DNA from: Pseudomonadales bacterium
GTDB lineage: Bacteria; Pseudomonadota; Gammaproteobacteria; Pseudomonadales; Azotimanducaceae
Direction of reading: 5' to 3'
DNA: 8,748 nt
Assembly (NCBI GenBank): GCA_029244465.1
Contig: JAQWQN010000012.1
Coordinates: 1 to 8,748 of the forward strand
In this document: positions 1-6,130 of the stretch, piece after piece
Position numbering within the stretch: position 1 is the first letter of the stretch
How the letters are laid out: every line of letters starts with the position of its first letter
Notes under the pieces: generated by a model
The model's input: the letters and a program-made list of their open reading frames with translations, nothing else
Databases searched by the model: none
Told to the model about the DNA's origin: nothing
Program-made: the position numbers and the translations under genes

Positions 1-2595
1 ACTGAAGCAAATATTGAATCTGCTGCACAGCACCATCTCGCAGAGGTCAACGTCCGCTATGAGTCCTTAAGGCACGACATTGAGCGACCTATCTTGCCAC
101 CAGACGACCTCTTTCTTAATTTCGATCAGCTGATGCGCGGGCTTAAAGCGCCCGCTAGAATCCGCCTAAATAGTGACTACAAACATGCCGTTAGCCTGGC
201 AACCAAAGTGTTGCCTGATTTGCTCAGCGACCCGAAAAATGCGTCCCCAGGCGCGCAAATTAGTCAACTTGTTAGCGACACCAACCACGCTATCCTTTTC
301 GTTGCCGAGTCTGCTGGACGGCGTGAAATATTTGACGAACTCTTGCGCAAGAATGGGATTCACACGCAAACTGTCGATAACTTTGCAACGTATTTAGATG
401 CAGACTCACACTGTATTTGCGTCGGCGAACTGAACCAAGGGTTGTGCCTACCAGATTGCACAGTCATCTCTGAAACCGACGTCCTCGGCACCCGCCAGGT
501 CGTTCTCAAACGCGAGCCTGGACAGCGAATAATCGACCCCGATTTGATCGTACGAAATTTAACCGAACTCCATATCGGCGCACCGGTTGTCCACATCGAA
601 CACGGCGTTGGGCGCTACCTTGGCTTGCAGACCCTAAATTTGGATGATGAGCTACACGAATTTCTCACACTGGGTTACGCCGGTGATGACAAGCTCTACG
701 TACCCGTAACCTCGCTGCATCTGATTGGTCGTTATTCGGGCAACGATGAAGAGCACGCCCCACTACACCGTCTGGGCTCTGATCAATGGGAGAAGGCTAA
801 GCGACGCGCAACGGAAAAAGTCGTGGACGTGGCAGCAGAACTGCTCGACATATACGCCAAACGAGAGTTGCGGACATCGCATTGCTTCCAGCTGAACGAA
901 AGTGATTACGATCGTTTTACCGCCGAATTTCCTTTTGAGGTGACGCACGACCAAAGCCGAGCGATAGAGGAGACGATCGCCGATCTAACGACAGAGCGCG
1001 CTATGGATAGGCTCATCTGTGGGGACGTTGGTTTTGGAAAAACGGAAGTGGCCATGCGCGCAGCCTTTGTCGCCATTCAAGGAGGCAAACAGGTCGCTGT
1101 ACTCGTACCGACCACGTTGCTTGCGCAACAACACTTCGACACATTTAGAGATCGCTTTGCCGCGTGGCCCGTGACAGTTGAGAGCGTCAGTCGGCTAAAA
1201 ACAACCGTCGAAGTTGAGGCCACGATCGCATCTACTCGCGTAGGCCAAGTAGATGTTTTAATCGGCACACACAAACTCTTGAGCGATGGTCTTAAGTTCA
1301 AAGATTTAGGCCTGATCATCATCGATGAAGAACATCGTTTTGGTGTACGTCAGAAGGAGAAGCTGAAAAAACTTCGTGCCGAAGTCGATGTACTGACGCT
1401 CACGGCAACGCCCATCCCGCGAACCCTCAATATGGCAATAAGCGGCATTCGAGATCTCTCCATTATTGCCACGCCACCCGCACGGAGACTGTCTATCAAG
1501 ACCTTCGTACAGGAAAAAAGAACACATCAAGTCAAAGAAGCTATAAGTCGTGAACTTTTGCGCGGCGGACAGGTATTCTTCCTTCACAACGAAGTCCGAA
1601 CCATCCAAAACGTCGCCCAAGAACTCTCAGATTTGATACCGGAAGCAAGAGTTGGAATTGGTCACGGCCAAATGCCTAAGCGGGACCTGGAACACGTAAT
1701 GACCGATTTCTACCACCGTCGGCTTAATATACTCGTTTGCACAACAATTATTGAAACTGGTATCGATATACCAAACGCGAACACCATAATCATCGAACGG
1801 GCGGATAAATTTGGCCTCGCACAACTCCACCAACTCCGCGGACGTGTGGGTCGCAGTCACAGACAGGCTTACGCCTACCTGCTCACACCACACCCGAAAG
1901 CGATGACTGCCGATGCCGTGAAACGATTGGATGCTATTGCGGCCGCTGGAGAACTCGGTGTTGGTTTTACGCTGGCCACCCACGACATGGAAATCAGAGG
2001 TGCTGGTGAACTCCTAGGCGATGACCAATCAGGACAGATCGAATCGATCGGATTCTCGCTTTATATGGATCTTCTTAATCGCGCGGTGTCCGCGATTCAG
2101 TCGGGACAAGTGCCAGATATGGATTCGCCGTTAGAGCCAGCATCACAAGAAGTGAATCTACACACAGCCACGCTCATCCCCGAAGACTACCTGCCGGATG
2201 TACACACCCGATTGATCCTTTACAAGCGCATTAGTGCTGCTAAGACGGCGCAAGCACTCGATGATTTACAAGTCGAGATTATTGACCGTTTTGGCTTACT
2301 CCCAGACCCGTTGAAGCGTCTGTTTCAGGTCACCAAACTCAAACTCGCAAGCCAGGGTTTAGGCGTCGTGAAGGTCGACATAGGTCCTAATCGTGGCAAG
2401 CTGGAATTCAGCAATCAAACAAACGTCGACCCCATAAAAATCGTCAATCTGGTACAGCGTGAAGCCCATACTTACAAGCTGGAGGGCGCTTCAACATTGC
2501 GGATCACCGAGGAATTGGAACAGTTTTCAGATCGATTGCGCTTTGCCTTTGATTTACTCAGTGCACTAACACCCTCTGAATCGGAAGCCGCGTAG
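1..2595 (+). CDS. mfd: Transcription-repair coupling factor Mfd (5' end outside the window)
   Basis: Mfd is the cytoplasmic ATP-dependent translocase that removes RNA polymerase stalled at DNA lesions and recruits UvrA for transcription-coupled repair. The frame is open from base 1 to the TAG at 2593-2595, giving 864 codons. Against about 1,150 residues in E. coli, roughly 285 N-terminal residues (UvrB-like, UvrA-binding part) are missing off the left edge; the TTG at 94 is not the true start. Counting from base 1, visible parts are: the RNA-polymerase-interacting CarD-like domain (about codons 180-250, with HIEHGVGRYLGL); Walker A GDVGFGKTE (codon 341); DEEH box (442); TATPIPRT (468); TTIIETGIDIP (581); QLRGRVGRS (611); the following translocation segment ATHDMEIRGAGELLG; and the C-terminal domain with DVHTRLILYKRI (733). 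All helicase motifs are intact, so the gene looks functional. It is followed without a gap by the CsiV-type gene. Confidence 0.98.
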   Translation, partial: TEANIESAAQHHLAEVNVRYESLRHDIERPILPPDDLFLNFDQLMRGLKAPARIRLNSDYKHAVSLATKVLPDLLSDPKNASPGAQISQLVSDTNHAILFVAESAGRREIFDELLRKNGIHTQTVDNFATYLDADSHCICVGELNQGLCLPDCTVISETDVLGTRQVVLKREPGQRIIDPDLIVRNLTELHIGAPVVHIEHGVGRYLGLQTLNLDDELHEFLTLGYAGDDKLYVPVTSLHLIGRYSGNDEEHAPLHRLGSDQWEKAKRRATEKVVDVAAELLDIYAKRELRTSHCFQLNESDYDRFTAEFPFEVTHDQSRAIEETIADLTTERAMDRLICGDVGFGKTEVAMRAAFVAIQGGKQVAVLVPTTLLAQQHFDTFRDRFAAWPVTVESVSRLKTTVEVEATIASTRVGQVDVLIGTHKLLSDGLKFKDLGLIIIDEEHRFGVRQKEKLKKLRAEVDVLTLTATPIPRTLNMAISGIRDLSIIATPPARRLSIKTFVQEKRTHQVKEAISRELLRGGQVFFLHNEVRTIQNVAQELSDLIPEARVGIGHGQMPKRDLEHVMTDFYHRRLNILVCTTIIETGIDIPNANTIIIERADKFGLAQLHQLRGRVGRSHRQAYAYLLTPHPKAMTADAVKRLDAIAAAGELGVGFTLATHDMEIRGAGELLGDDQSGQIESIGFSLYMDLLNRAVSAIQSGQVPDMDSPLEPASQEVNLHTATLIPEDYLPDVHTRLILYKRISAAKTAQALDDLQVEIIDRFGLLPDPLKRLFQVTKLKLASQGLGVVKVDIGPNRGKLEFSNQTNVDPIKIVNLVQREAHTYKLEGASTLRITEELEQFSDRLRFAFDLLSALTPSESEAA

Positions 2596-2597
2596 TG
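2583..2597 (+). promoter_or_regulatory. Ribosome binding site and GTG start of the CsiV-type gene inside the mfd 3' end
   Basis: GGAAG at 2583-2587 lies seven bases before the GTG at 2595-2597, within the last codons of mfd. The mfd stop and this start share a G (TAGTG). The spacing supports the GTG, rather than a downstream codon, as the start and suggests reinitiation by ribosomes leaving mfd. Confidence 0.55.
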
Positions 2598-3719
2598 AAG
2601 CGGGTGGCCCTCCTCACCTTATCGCTGTCCTTCCTAATGCCGAACGCAAACGGCACAGATGAAGACGAGATTTACAGACTCCTCAAACATCGTTGGTTCG
2701 ACGTCGAGGTCATCATCTTCGAACGATTGGATCGCTTCGAATTCAACACCGTTGAAAACCTTACCCACCGCAAGCGACCAAAATGGCCGCGCAGCATGGT
2801 CGAATATTCAGTCCCCATCACCAACACTAACCTAACCCCAGATAGGCCCGACGCGGAAATCGCTTTTACGGACTTTGATCTAACGCGACCAAGCCCGTCG
2901 TGCGTGGGTTTTCCTATGCTGCCGGAAGCGCTGCCCCTACACCCGGTAGTGTTGGCCCACTTACAATTGATCCAGGACGAGCGACTACGCCTAGAACAAG
3001 AAGCGCTCGCTTTGCTAGACGTAGCGGCGCAGGCAGGTGTGACTGAGACTGAAGAAGCGCAACTGTTGAACCAGACATCAAGCATGGTGGACACACCAGA
3101 TGCAACTCAGGCTGATAATGTGGAGCAAGCGCTCGTTGCTGCCCCTACAAGTGATGCCCTGAGCGAATCAAGCACCGCGATACCACCGCAACCACCGTCG
3201 CAAGCCGAACGCTTCGCAACGCATCTTGCTGACTTCGAACAAACGTTGAGCGAACAATCATTTATTTGGATGGAAGCGAAGGGCCTCGAACCCTCCGTAC
3301 GGGCTATCAACCGGCAACAACATCTGCGGCCAATCTTCCACAAGAAGTGGCGTCAAGCGACGCCTGACAGACAAAATCCAGTCGGTTTACGCGTCGACGC
3401 ACCTGAATCACGCCCTCGCCTACATGGCACCATTGACGTCTCAGTATCTCGCTATCTGCATTTTAATGCCGACCTTTGGTACACAACGAGTGATCTCGGT
3501 CAGGAACCGCGCGTGTTCTCCGCAGATGGCACGTCGCTCGCCGCAACGCCGACAGTGCGTTTCATGCACATCGCAGAACGTCGCCGCCTGCGCAGTCGGG
3601 AGCTACATTACATTGATCATCCGAAAATTGGGATTATCGTAAGAATCGACCCGTTGCCAATTCCCGAGGCACTACTGCATGAATACGCCCTACTGAACGA
3701 GGCAGAAGCGCTCAATTAG
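2595..3719 (+). CDS. csiV: CsiV-family periplasmic peptidoglycan-binding protein
   Basis: The protein has 374 residues. CsiV of Vibrio cholerae is a periplasmic peptidoglycan-binding protein needed for LpoA/PBP1A-dependent wall synthesis. The N-terminus is a short signal peptide (VKRVALLTLSLSFLMPNANG, cleavage near residue 20). Next comes the family motif WFDVEVIIFERLDRFEF (34-50). The middle (about 115-215) is a helical, then Ala/Pro/Ser/Gln-rich linker. The conserved C-terminal region has HGTIDVSVSRYLHFNADLWY (277-296) and RRRLRSRELHYIDHPKIGII (329-348), the most recognisable CsiV block. The GTG start overlaps the mfd stop (TAGTG), has a GGAAG element at 2583-2587 seven bases upstream, and gives a signal peptide; no in-frame ATG does as well. 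The overlap suggests translational coupling to mfd. A CsiV-type gene after mfd is a recurrent gammaproteobacterial arrangement, from memory. The family call is firm; the LpoA/PBP1A role here is inferred. Confidence 0.88.
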   Translation: MKRVALLTLSLSFLMPNANGTDEDEIYRLLKHRWFDVEVIIFERLDRFEFNTVENLTHRKRPKWPRSMVEYSVPITNTNLTPDRPDAEIAFTDFDLTRPSPSCVGFPMLPEALPLHPVVLAHLQLIQDERLRLEQEALALLDVAAQAGVTETEEAQLLNQTSSMVDTPDATQADNVEQALVAAPTSDALSESSTAIPPQPPSQAERFATHLADFEQTLSEQSFIWMEAKGLEPSVRAINRQQHLRPIFHKKWRQATPDRQNPVGLRVDAPESRPRLHGTIDVSVSRYLHFNADLWYTTSDLGQEPRVFSADGTSLAATPTVRFMHIAERRRLRSRELHYIDHPKIGIIVRIDPLPIPEALLHEYALLNEAEALN

Positions 3720-4406
3720 ATCAACAAACTTCCGCGCACCACGGACAGAAAGTTCGCGCAAGGCGGACATATCGATTGTTCCACCTGCGATTCCTGCACC
3801 AGGGTTTACGACTAAGCACAAACTGACGAACGGTAGCGCTAGCTCGCGCGCGAGACTAGCCTCTGGCATGCCAGTCATTCCTACGAGAGTACAACCATCG
3901 TTCGCCATGCGAGAAATTTCTGCCGCTGTTTCCAGGCGGGGGCCTTGCGTGCAACCGTAAACGCCGCCATGAACGATACTCTCGTCCAGGCTGGCTAAGG
4001 ATTTACCGAGCACGGAATCGTAAGGCTCACTGAATTCAACATGCCGGCGCGTATCATCGAACGTGCTTTCACGCCCCCAAGTGTAGTCAATCAGTTGCTC
4101 CGGGATAACCAGCCCGCCCACTTGTAACTTCGGATCAACGCTACCCACAGTGTGGCTACCAATCACGGCATCAACACCAAGCACCTTCATCTGCCAGAGG
4201 TTTGCACGATAATTGATTGCATGTGGGGCAACTTGCCCCTGTTCACCATGACGGCGCATAACGTAGCACTCAGTTGCGCCGTATGTGTAGCGACGCGTTG
4301 CCTCGGAAGGTTCACCCCAGCGCAGGTCGACGGGCGATGAAGGAGCACTCTCCGCGGTGAATGACATCGGCGCGCTGCCAACAAAAACTCCAACCTTCAT
4401 AGCCAT
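3690..4406 (-). CDS. S-methyl-5'-thioinosine phosphorylase (PNP/MTAP family)
   Basis: This 238-residue cytoplasmic enzyme should split S-methyl-5'-thioinosine with phosphate into hypoxanthine and methylthioribose-1-phosphate. Family motifs are MRRHGEQGQVAPHAINYRAN (50-69; RHG binds phosphate), SHTVGSV (84-90), YGCTQGPRLETAAEI (150-164) and LVGMTGMPEASLARE (174-188). Asn201 in LVVNPGAG sits where 6-aminopurine-specific MTAPs have Asp and 6-oxopurine enzymes have Asn; this and the overall likeness to Pseudomonas PA3004, recalled from memory, favour methylthioinosine over methylthioadenosine. Length is normal. The N-terminal phosphate loop is odd: VGSAP (9-13) replaces the usual GGTGL. There are two candidate ATGs (4406 and 4400); an AGGTAG element just upstream fits the first. 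The gene lies 19 bases after the hpt-type gene, almost certainly in the same operon, and that enzyme consumes its product. Its last 30 bases overlap the convergent CsiV-type gene. Confidence 0.87.
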   Translation of the reverse strand: MAMKVGVFVGSAPMSFTAESAPSSPVDLRWGEPSEATRRYTYGATECYVMRRHGEQGQVAPHAINYRANLWQMKVLGVDAVIGSHTVGSVDPKLQVGGLVIPEQLIDYTWGRESTFDDTRRHVEFSEPYDSVLGKSLASLDESIVHGGVYGCTQGPRLETAAEISRMANDGCTLVGMTGMPEASLARELALPFVSLCLVVNPGAGIAGGTIDMSALRELSVRGARKFVDLIERFCLVQ

Positions 4407-4425
4407 CTCTACCTAGTTAGCTCGT

Positions 4426-5007
4426 CTAATCTTCGAGCTTGTATATACCTGGCAAATTGCGCCCGTAACCGGCGATATCCATGCCGCATCCGATCAAGAA
4501 ACCAGGCCCCACGTGCAGCGCGGCATAGTCACATTCTACAGACCTAACCACGCCCTTTCGTGCCACTAAGACCGCACTGCGTACGGTGTTCGCACCCTGC
4601 TCCCGACAAAATTTAATCAGAGCAGCCATGGTTTTACCTTCGTCGCAAATGTCGTCGATAATGACGACCGCACGACCGGTTAGGTCGGGAAAGTCCTGGC
4701 TACGCCAATCTAATTCCGCCCCAGAAGTTGCGCTGCCGTAGCGGGTTGTGTGTACGTATCCAATTTCGCAGGGGAAGACTATACGCCGGAGTAACATACC
4801 CGCGAACACCAGCCCGCCGTGCAGAACCGTCAACAGAATGGGGTTCTGGTCTTGTAAATCAACCGTCAGTCGAACTGCCAATCGGTCAACCGCCAACTCG
4901 ACGTCAGAGGACGTCACGACTTCTGAGCCGGATGCAATCTTGTGGGAAATTTCGAGCGGTATAGTGGCCGTGCACGCTAGAAATCCCGACAGCAATTCAG
5001 ATCGCAC
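4426..5007 (-). CDS. hpt: Hypoxanthine-guanine phosphoribosyltransferase
   Basis: This 193-residue type I phosphoribosyltransferase transfers the ribose-5-phosphate of PRPP to hypoxanthine or guanine, making IMP or GMP. The PRPP loop is VVIIDDICDEGKTM (114-127), with the two Asp residues and GKT in place. The pyrophosphate loop is VLHGGLVFAG (61-70). YVHTTRYG (84-91) is the flexible loop. Lys151 in LVARKG and the FLIGCGMDIAGYGRNLPGIY tail (170-189) match the purine-binding part of the bacterial family. The start is taken as GTG at 5007: an in-frame stop, the TAA of the upstream channel gene, lies only three codons earlier, and the next methionine (residue 71) is far inside the fold. A TTG at 4995 is a weaker alternative. 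It follows the channel gene by six bases in the same frame and precedes the phosphorylase gene, which supplies hypoxanthine. The enzyme class is firm; the preference between hypoxanthine and guanine is not visible. Confidence 0.9.
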   Translation of the reverse strand: MRSELLSGFLACTATIPLEISHKIASGSEVVTSSDVELAVDRLAVRLTVDLQDQNPILLTVLHGGLVFAGMLLRRIVFPCEIGYVHTTRYGSATSGAELDWRSQDFPDLTGRAVVIIDDICDEGKTMAALIKFCREQGANTVRSAVLVARKGVVRSVECDYAALHVGPGFLIGCGMDIAGYGRNLPGIYKLED

Positions 5008-5013
5008 TGGGTC

Positions 5014-6099
5014 TTACCCTTCGGGTTCGGGTTCGGGTTCGGGTTCGGGTTGAAGGTGAAGCGTCTGCGTTGGAAAAGCAATCTCACATCCATGTCGTTC
5101 TATAACGCGAGCAATCTGTAACAGTACATCTTGCTTAATCTCATGAAACTCCGTCCAAACCGTGGTTTTGGTGAAGCAATAGACAAAGAAATCTACAGAG
5201 CTCGGGCCGAACTCGACGAAATTCACCATGAGGGTCTGGCGGGTATCGATCGCATCGTGCATTTCTAGCATCGTCTTTATATCGGCGACGACGTCCGGCA
5301 TCGCGCGGATGTCATCGTAGCGGATCCCAACAGTTTCATGGATGCGCCGGTTCTGCATTCGCGAAGGGTTCTCTACGGCCAGAGACGTAAATATCGAGTT
5401 GGGAATATAAAGTGGTCGTTTATCAAACGTTCTTATACGTGTTAGGCGCCAGCCGATTTCTTCCACCGTACCTTCAATCTCCCGGTCAGGCGAGCGTATC
5501 CAATCGCCTACCGAAAACGGCCGGTCCAAGAAAATCATCAGCGCTCCAAAAAAGTTTGCCAAAAGGTCTCTTGCCGCGAAACCTATGGCGATACCCCCGA
5601 TCCCACCGAAAGCTAACACACCCGAAATAGAAAACCCGAAAGCCTGTAGGACCAGCAGGAGCCCGGTAATCAGAGTCGCGGCCCTAAGTAACTTTCCGAC
5701 CGCACGCGCTGTTGTCTGATCCACCGACCGTGAGCGGTAGCCTTTCGCAACAACCTGTTCTTCAACGAAACGAATGAATCGCAGCGCGAACCAAATGAGG
5801 AGCCAGACTACAGCGACATCGCGCAGCGTATCGGTGTGCGCAAAAATCTCGGCTTGCTCCCCATCGCCAACTGATTCGGCAGCAAACGAAACACCCAGCA
5901 CCCATATTCCGGCCCCTAGAGGCTTACGTATCGCCTCGACGAGCGCGTCATCATATAAGTTATTGGTCTTCTCGATTTGACGCGCGATGCGGTCAAAGAC
6001 CTGCTTGGCAATGAGGCGAATGACGCCAGTCGCCAATACGATCGCAAACGTCTCCGCGATCCAACGATGGTCACCCAAATAAGCTAGGATTTCCTGCAT
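5014..6099 (-). CDS. Small-conductance mechanosensitive channel, MscS family
   Basis: This 361-residue inner-membrane protein should open under membrane tension and release solutes during osmotic downshock. It has predicted membrane segments near residues 12-31, 59-76 and 92-112, then the pore segment (about 137-192). That ends in AFGGIGGIAIGFAARDLLAN (163-182), the Gly/Ala-packed pore helix of MscS, followed by FLDRPFSVGDWI (190-201), the signature start of the cytoplasmic beta domain. IPNSIF (232-237) and ENPSRMQNRRI (243-253) are also family-typical. The alpha/beta vestibule follows (about 255-350). The protein ends in (Pro-Glu)5-Gly, encoded by a tandem hexanucleotide repeat; I do not know this tail from the family. 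The ATG at 6099 has a good GAGAGGA ribosome binding site (6104-6110). The gene sits 30 bases after the SPOR-barrel gene and six before the hpt-type gene. Family assignment is firm, but which MscS paralogue it matches cannot be told, so no symbol is given. Confidence 0.92.
   Translation of the reverse strand: MQEILAYLGDHRWIAETFAIVLATGVIRLIAKQVFDRIARQIEKTNNLYDDALVEAIRKPLGAGIWVLGVSFAAESVGDGEQAEIFAHTDTLRDVAVVWLLIWFALRFIRFVEEQVVAKGYRSRSVDQTTARAVGKLLRAATLITGLLLVLQAFGFSISGVLAFGGIGGIAIGFAARDLLANFFGALMIFLDRPFSVGDWIRSPDREIEGTVEEIGWRLTRIRTFDKRPLYIPNSIFTSLAVENPSRMQNRRIHETVGIRYDDIRAMPDVVADIKTMLEMHDAIDTRQTLMVNFVEFGPSSVDFFVYCFTKTTVWTEFHEIKQDVLLQIARVIERHGCEIAFPTQTLHLQPEPEPEPEPEG
5021..5050. repeat. Tandem hexanucleotide repeat (TCGGGT)5 at the 3' end of the MscS-type gene
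   Basis: Five perfect copies of TCGGGT (GAACCC family on the coding strand) lie in the last codons of the channel gene and encode alternating Pro and Glu residues. The unit is six bases, so copy-number change by slippage would add or remove Pro-Glu pairs without shifting the frame. The stop codon at 5014-5016 and the hpt-type start at 5007 lie just beyond it. Confidence 0.95.
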
Positions 6100-6103
6100 C
6101 TTT

Positions 6104-6110
6104 TCCTCTC
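6104..6110 (-). promoter_or_regulatory. Ribosome binding site of the MscS-type gene
   Basis: On the minus strand GAGAGGA precedes the ATG at 6099 by four bases. It is the clearest Shine-Dalgarno element on the minus strand of the window and fixes this start. It lies in the 31-base gap after the SPOR-barrel gene (6100-6130), which otherwise shows no promoter or hairpin. Confidence 0.6.
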
Positions 6111-6130
6111 ACAAAAGCGAGTTCAACGCC

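Noticed and set aside
1627..1983. 118-codon open frame antisense to mfd
   Set aside because: It lies opposite highly conserved helicase motifs, has no recognisable domain and no ribosome binding site; it is a shadow of mfd.
2039..2053. GAATC-GATCG-GATTC inverted repeat as a hairpin
   Set aside because: Short stem inside mfd coding sequence, with no U-tract or regulatory position.
94..2595. TTG at 94 as the start of mfd
   Set aside because: The frame is open to base 1, and the upstream codons fit the preceding Mfd region; the gene is cut by the window edge.
2672..3094. 140-codon minus-strand frame within the CsiV-type gene
   Set aside because: Ser/Arg/Cys-rich translation typical of an antisense shadow, while the plus strand carries the clear family motifs.
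4900..4915. Paired GACGTC palindromes as an operator
   Set aside because: They lie in the coding region of the hpt-type gene (codons for V-T-S-S-D-V) with no promoter nearby; chance from codon use is sufficient.
5021..5050. Hexamer repeat as a CRISPR array or regulatory iteron
   Set aside because: Units are contiguous, six bases long and without spacers, and they read as codons of the channel gene.
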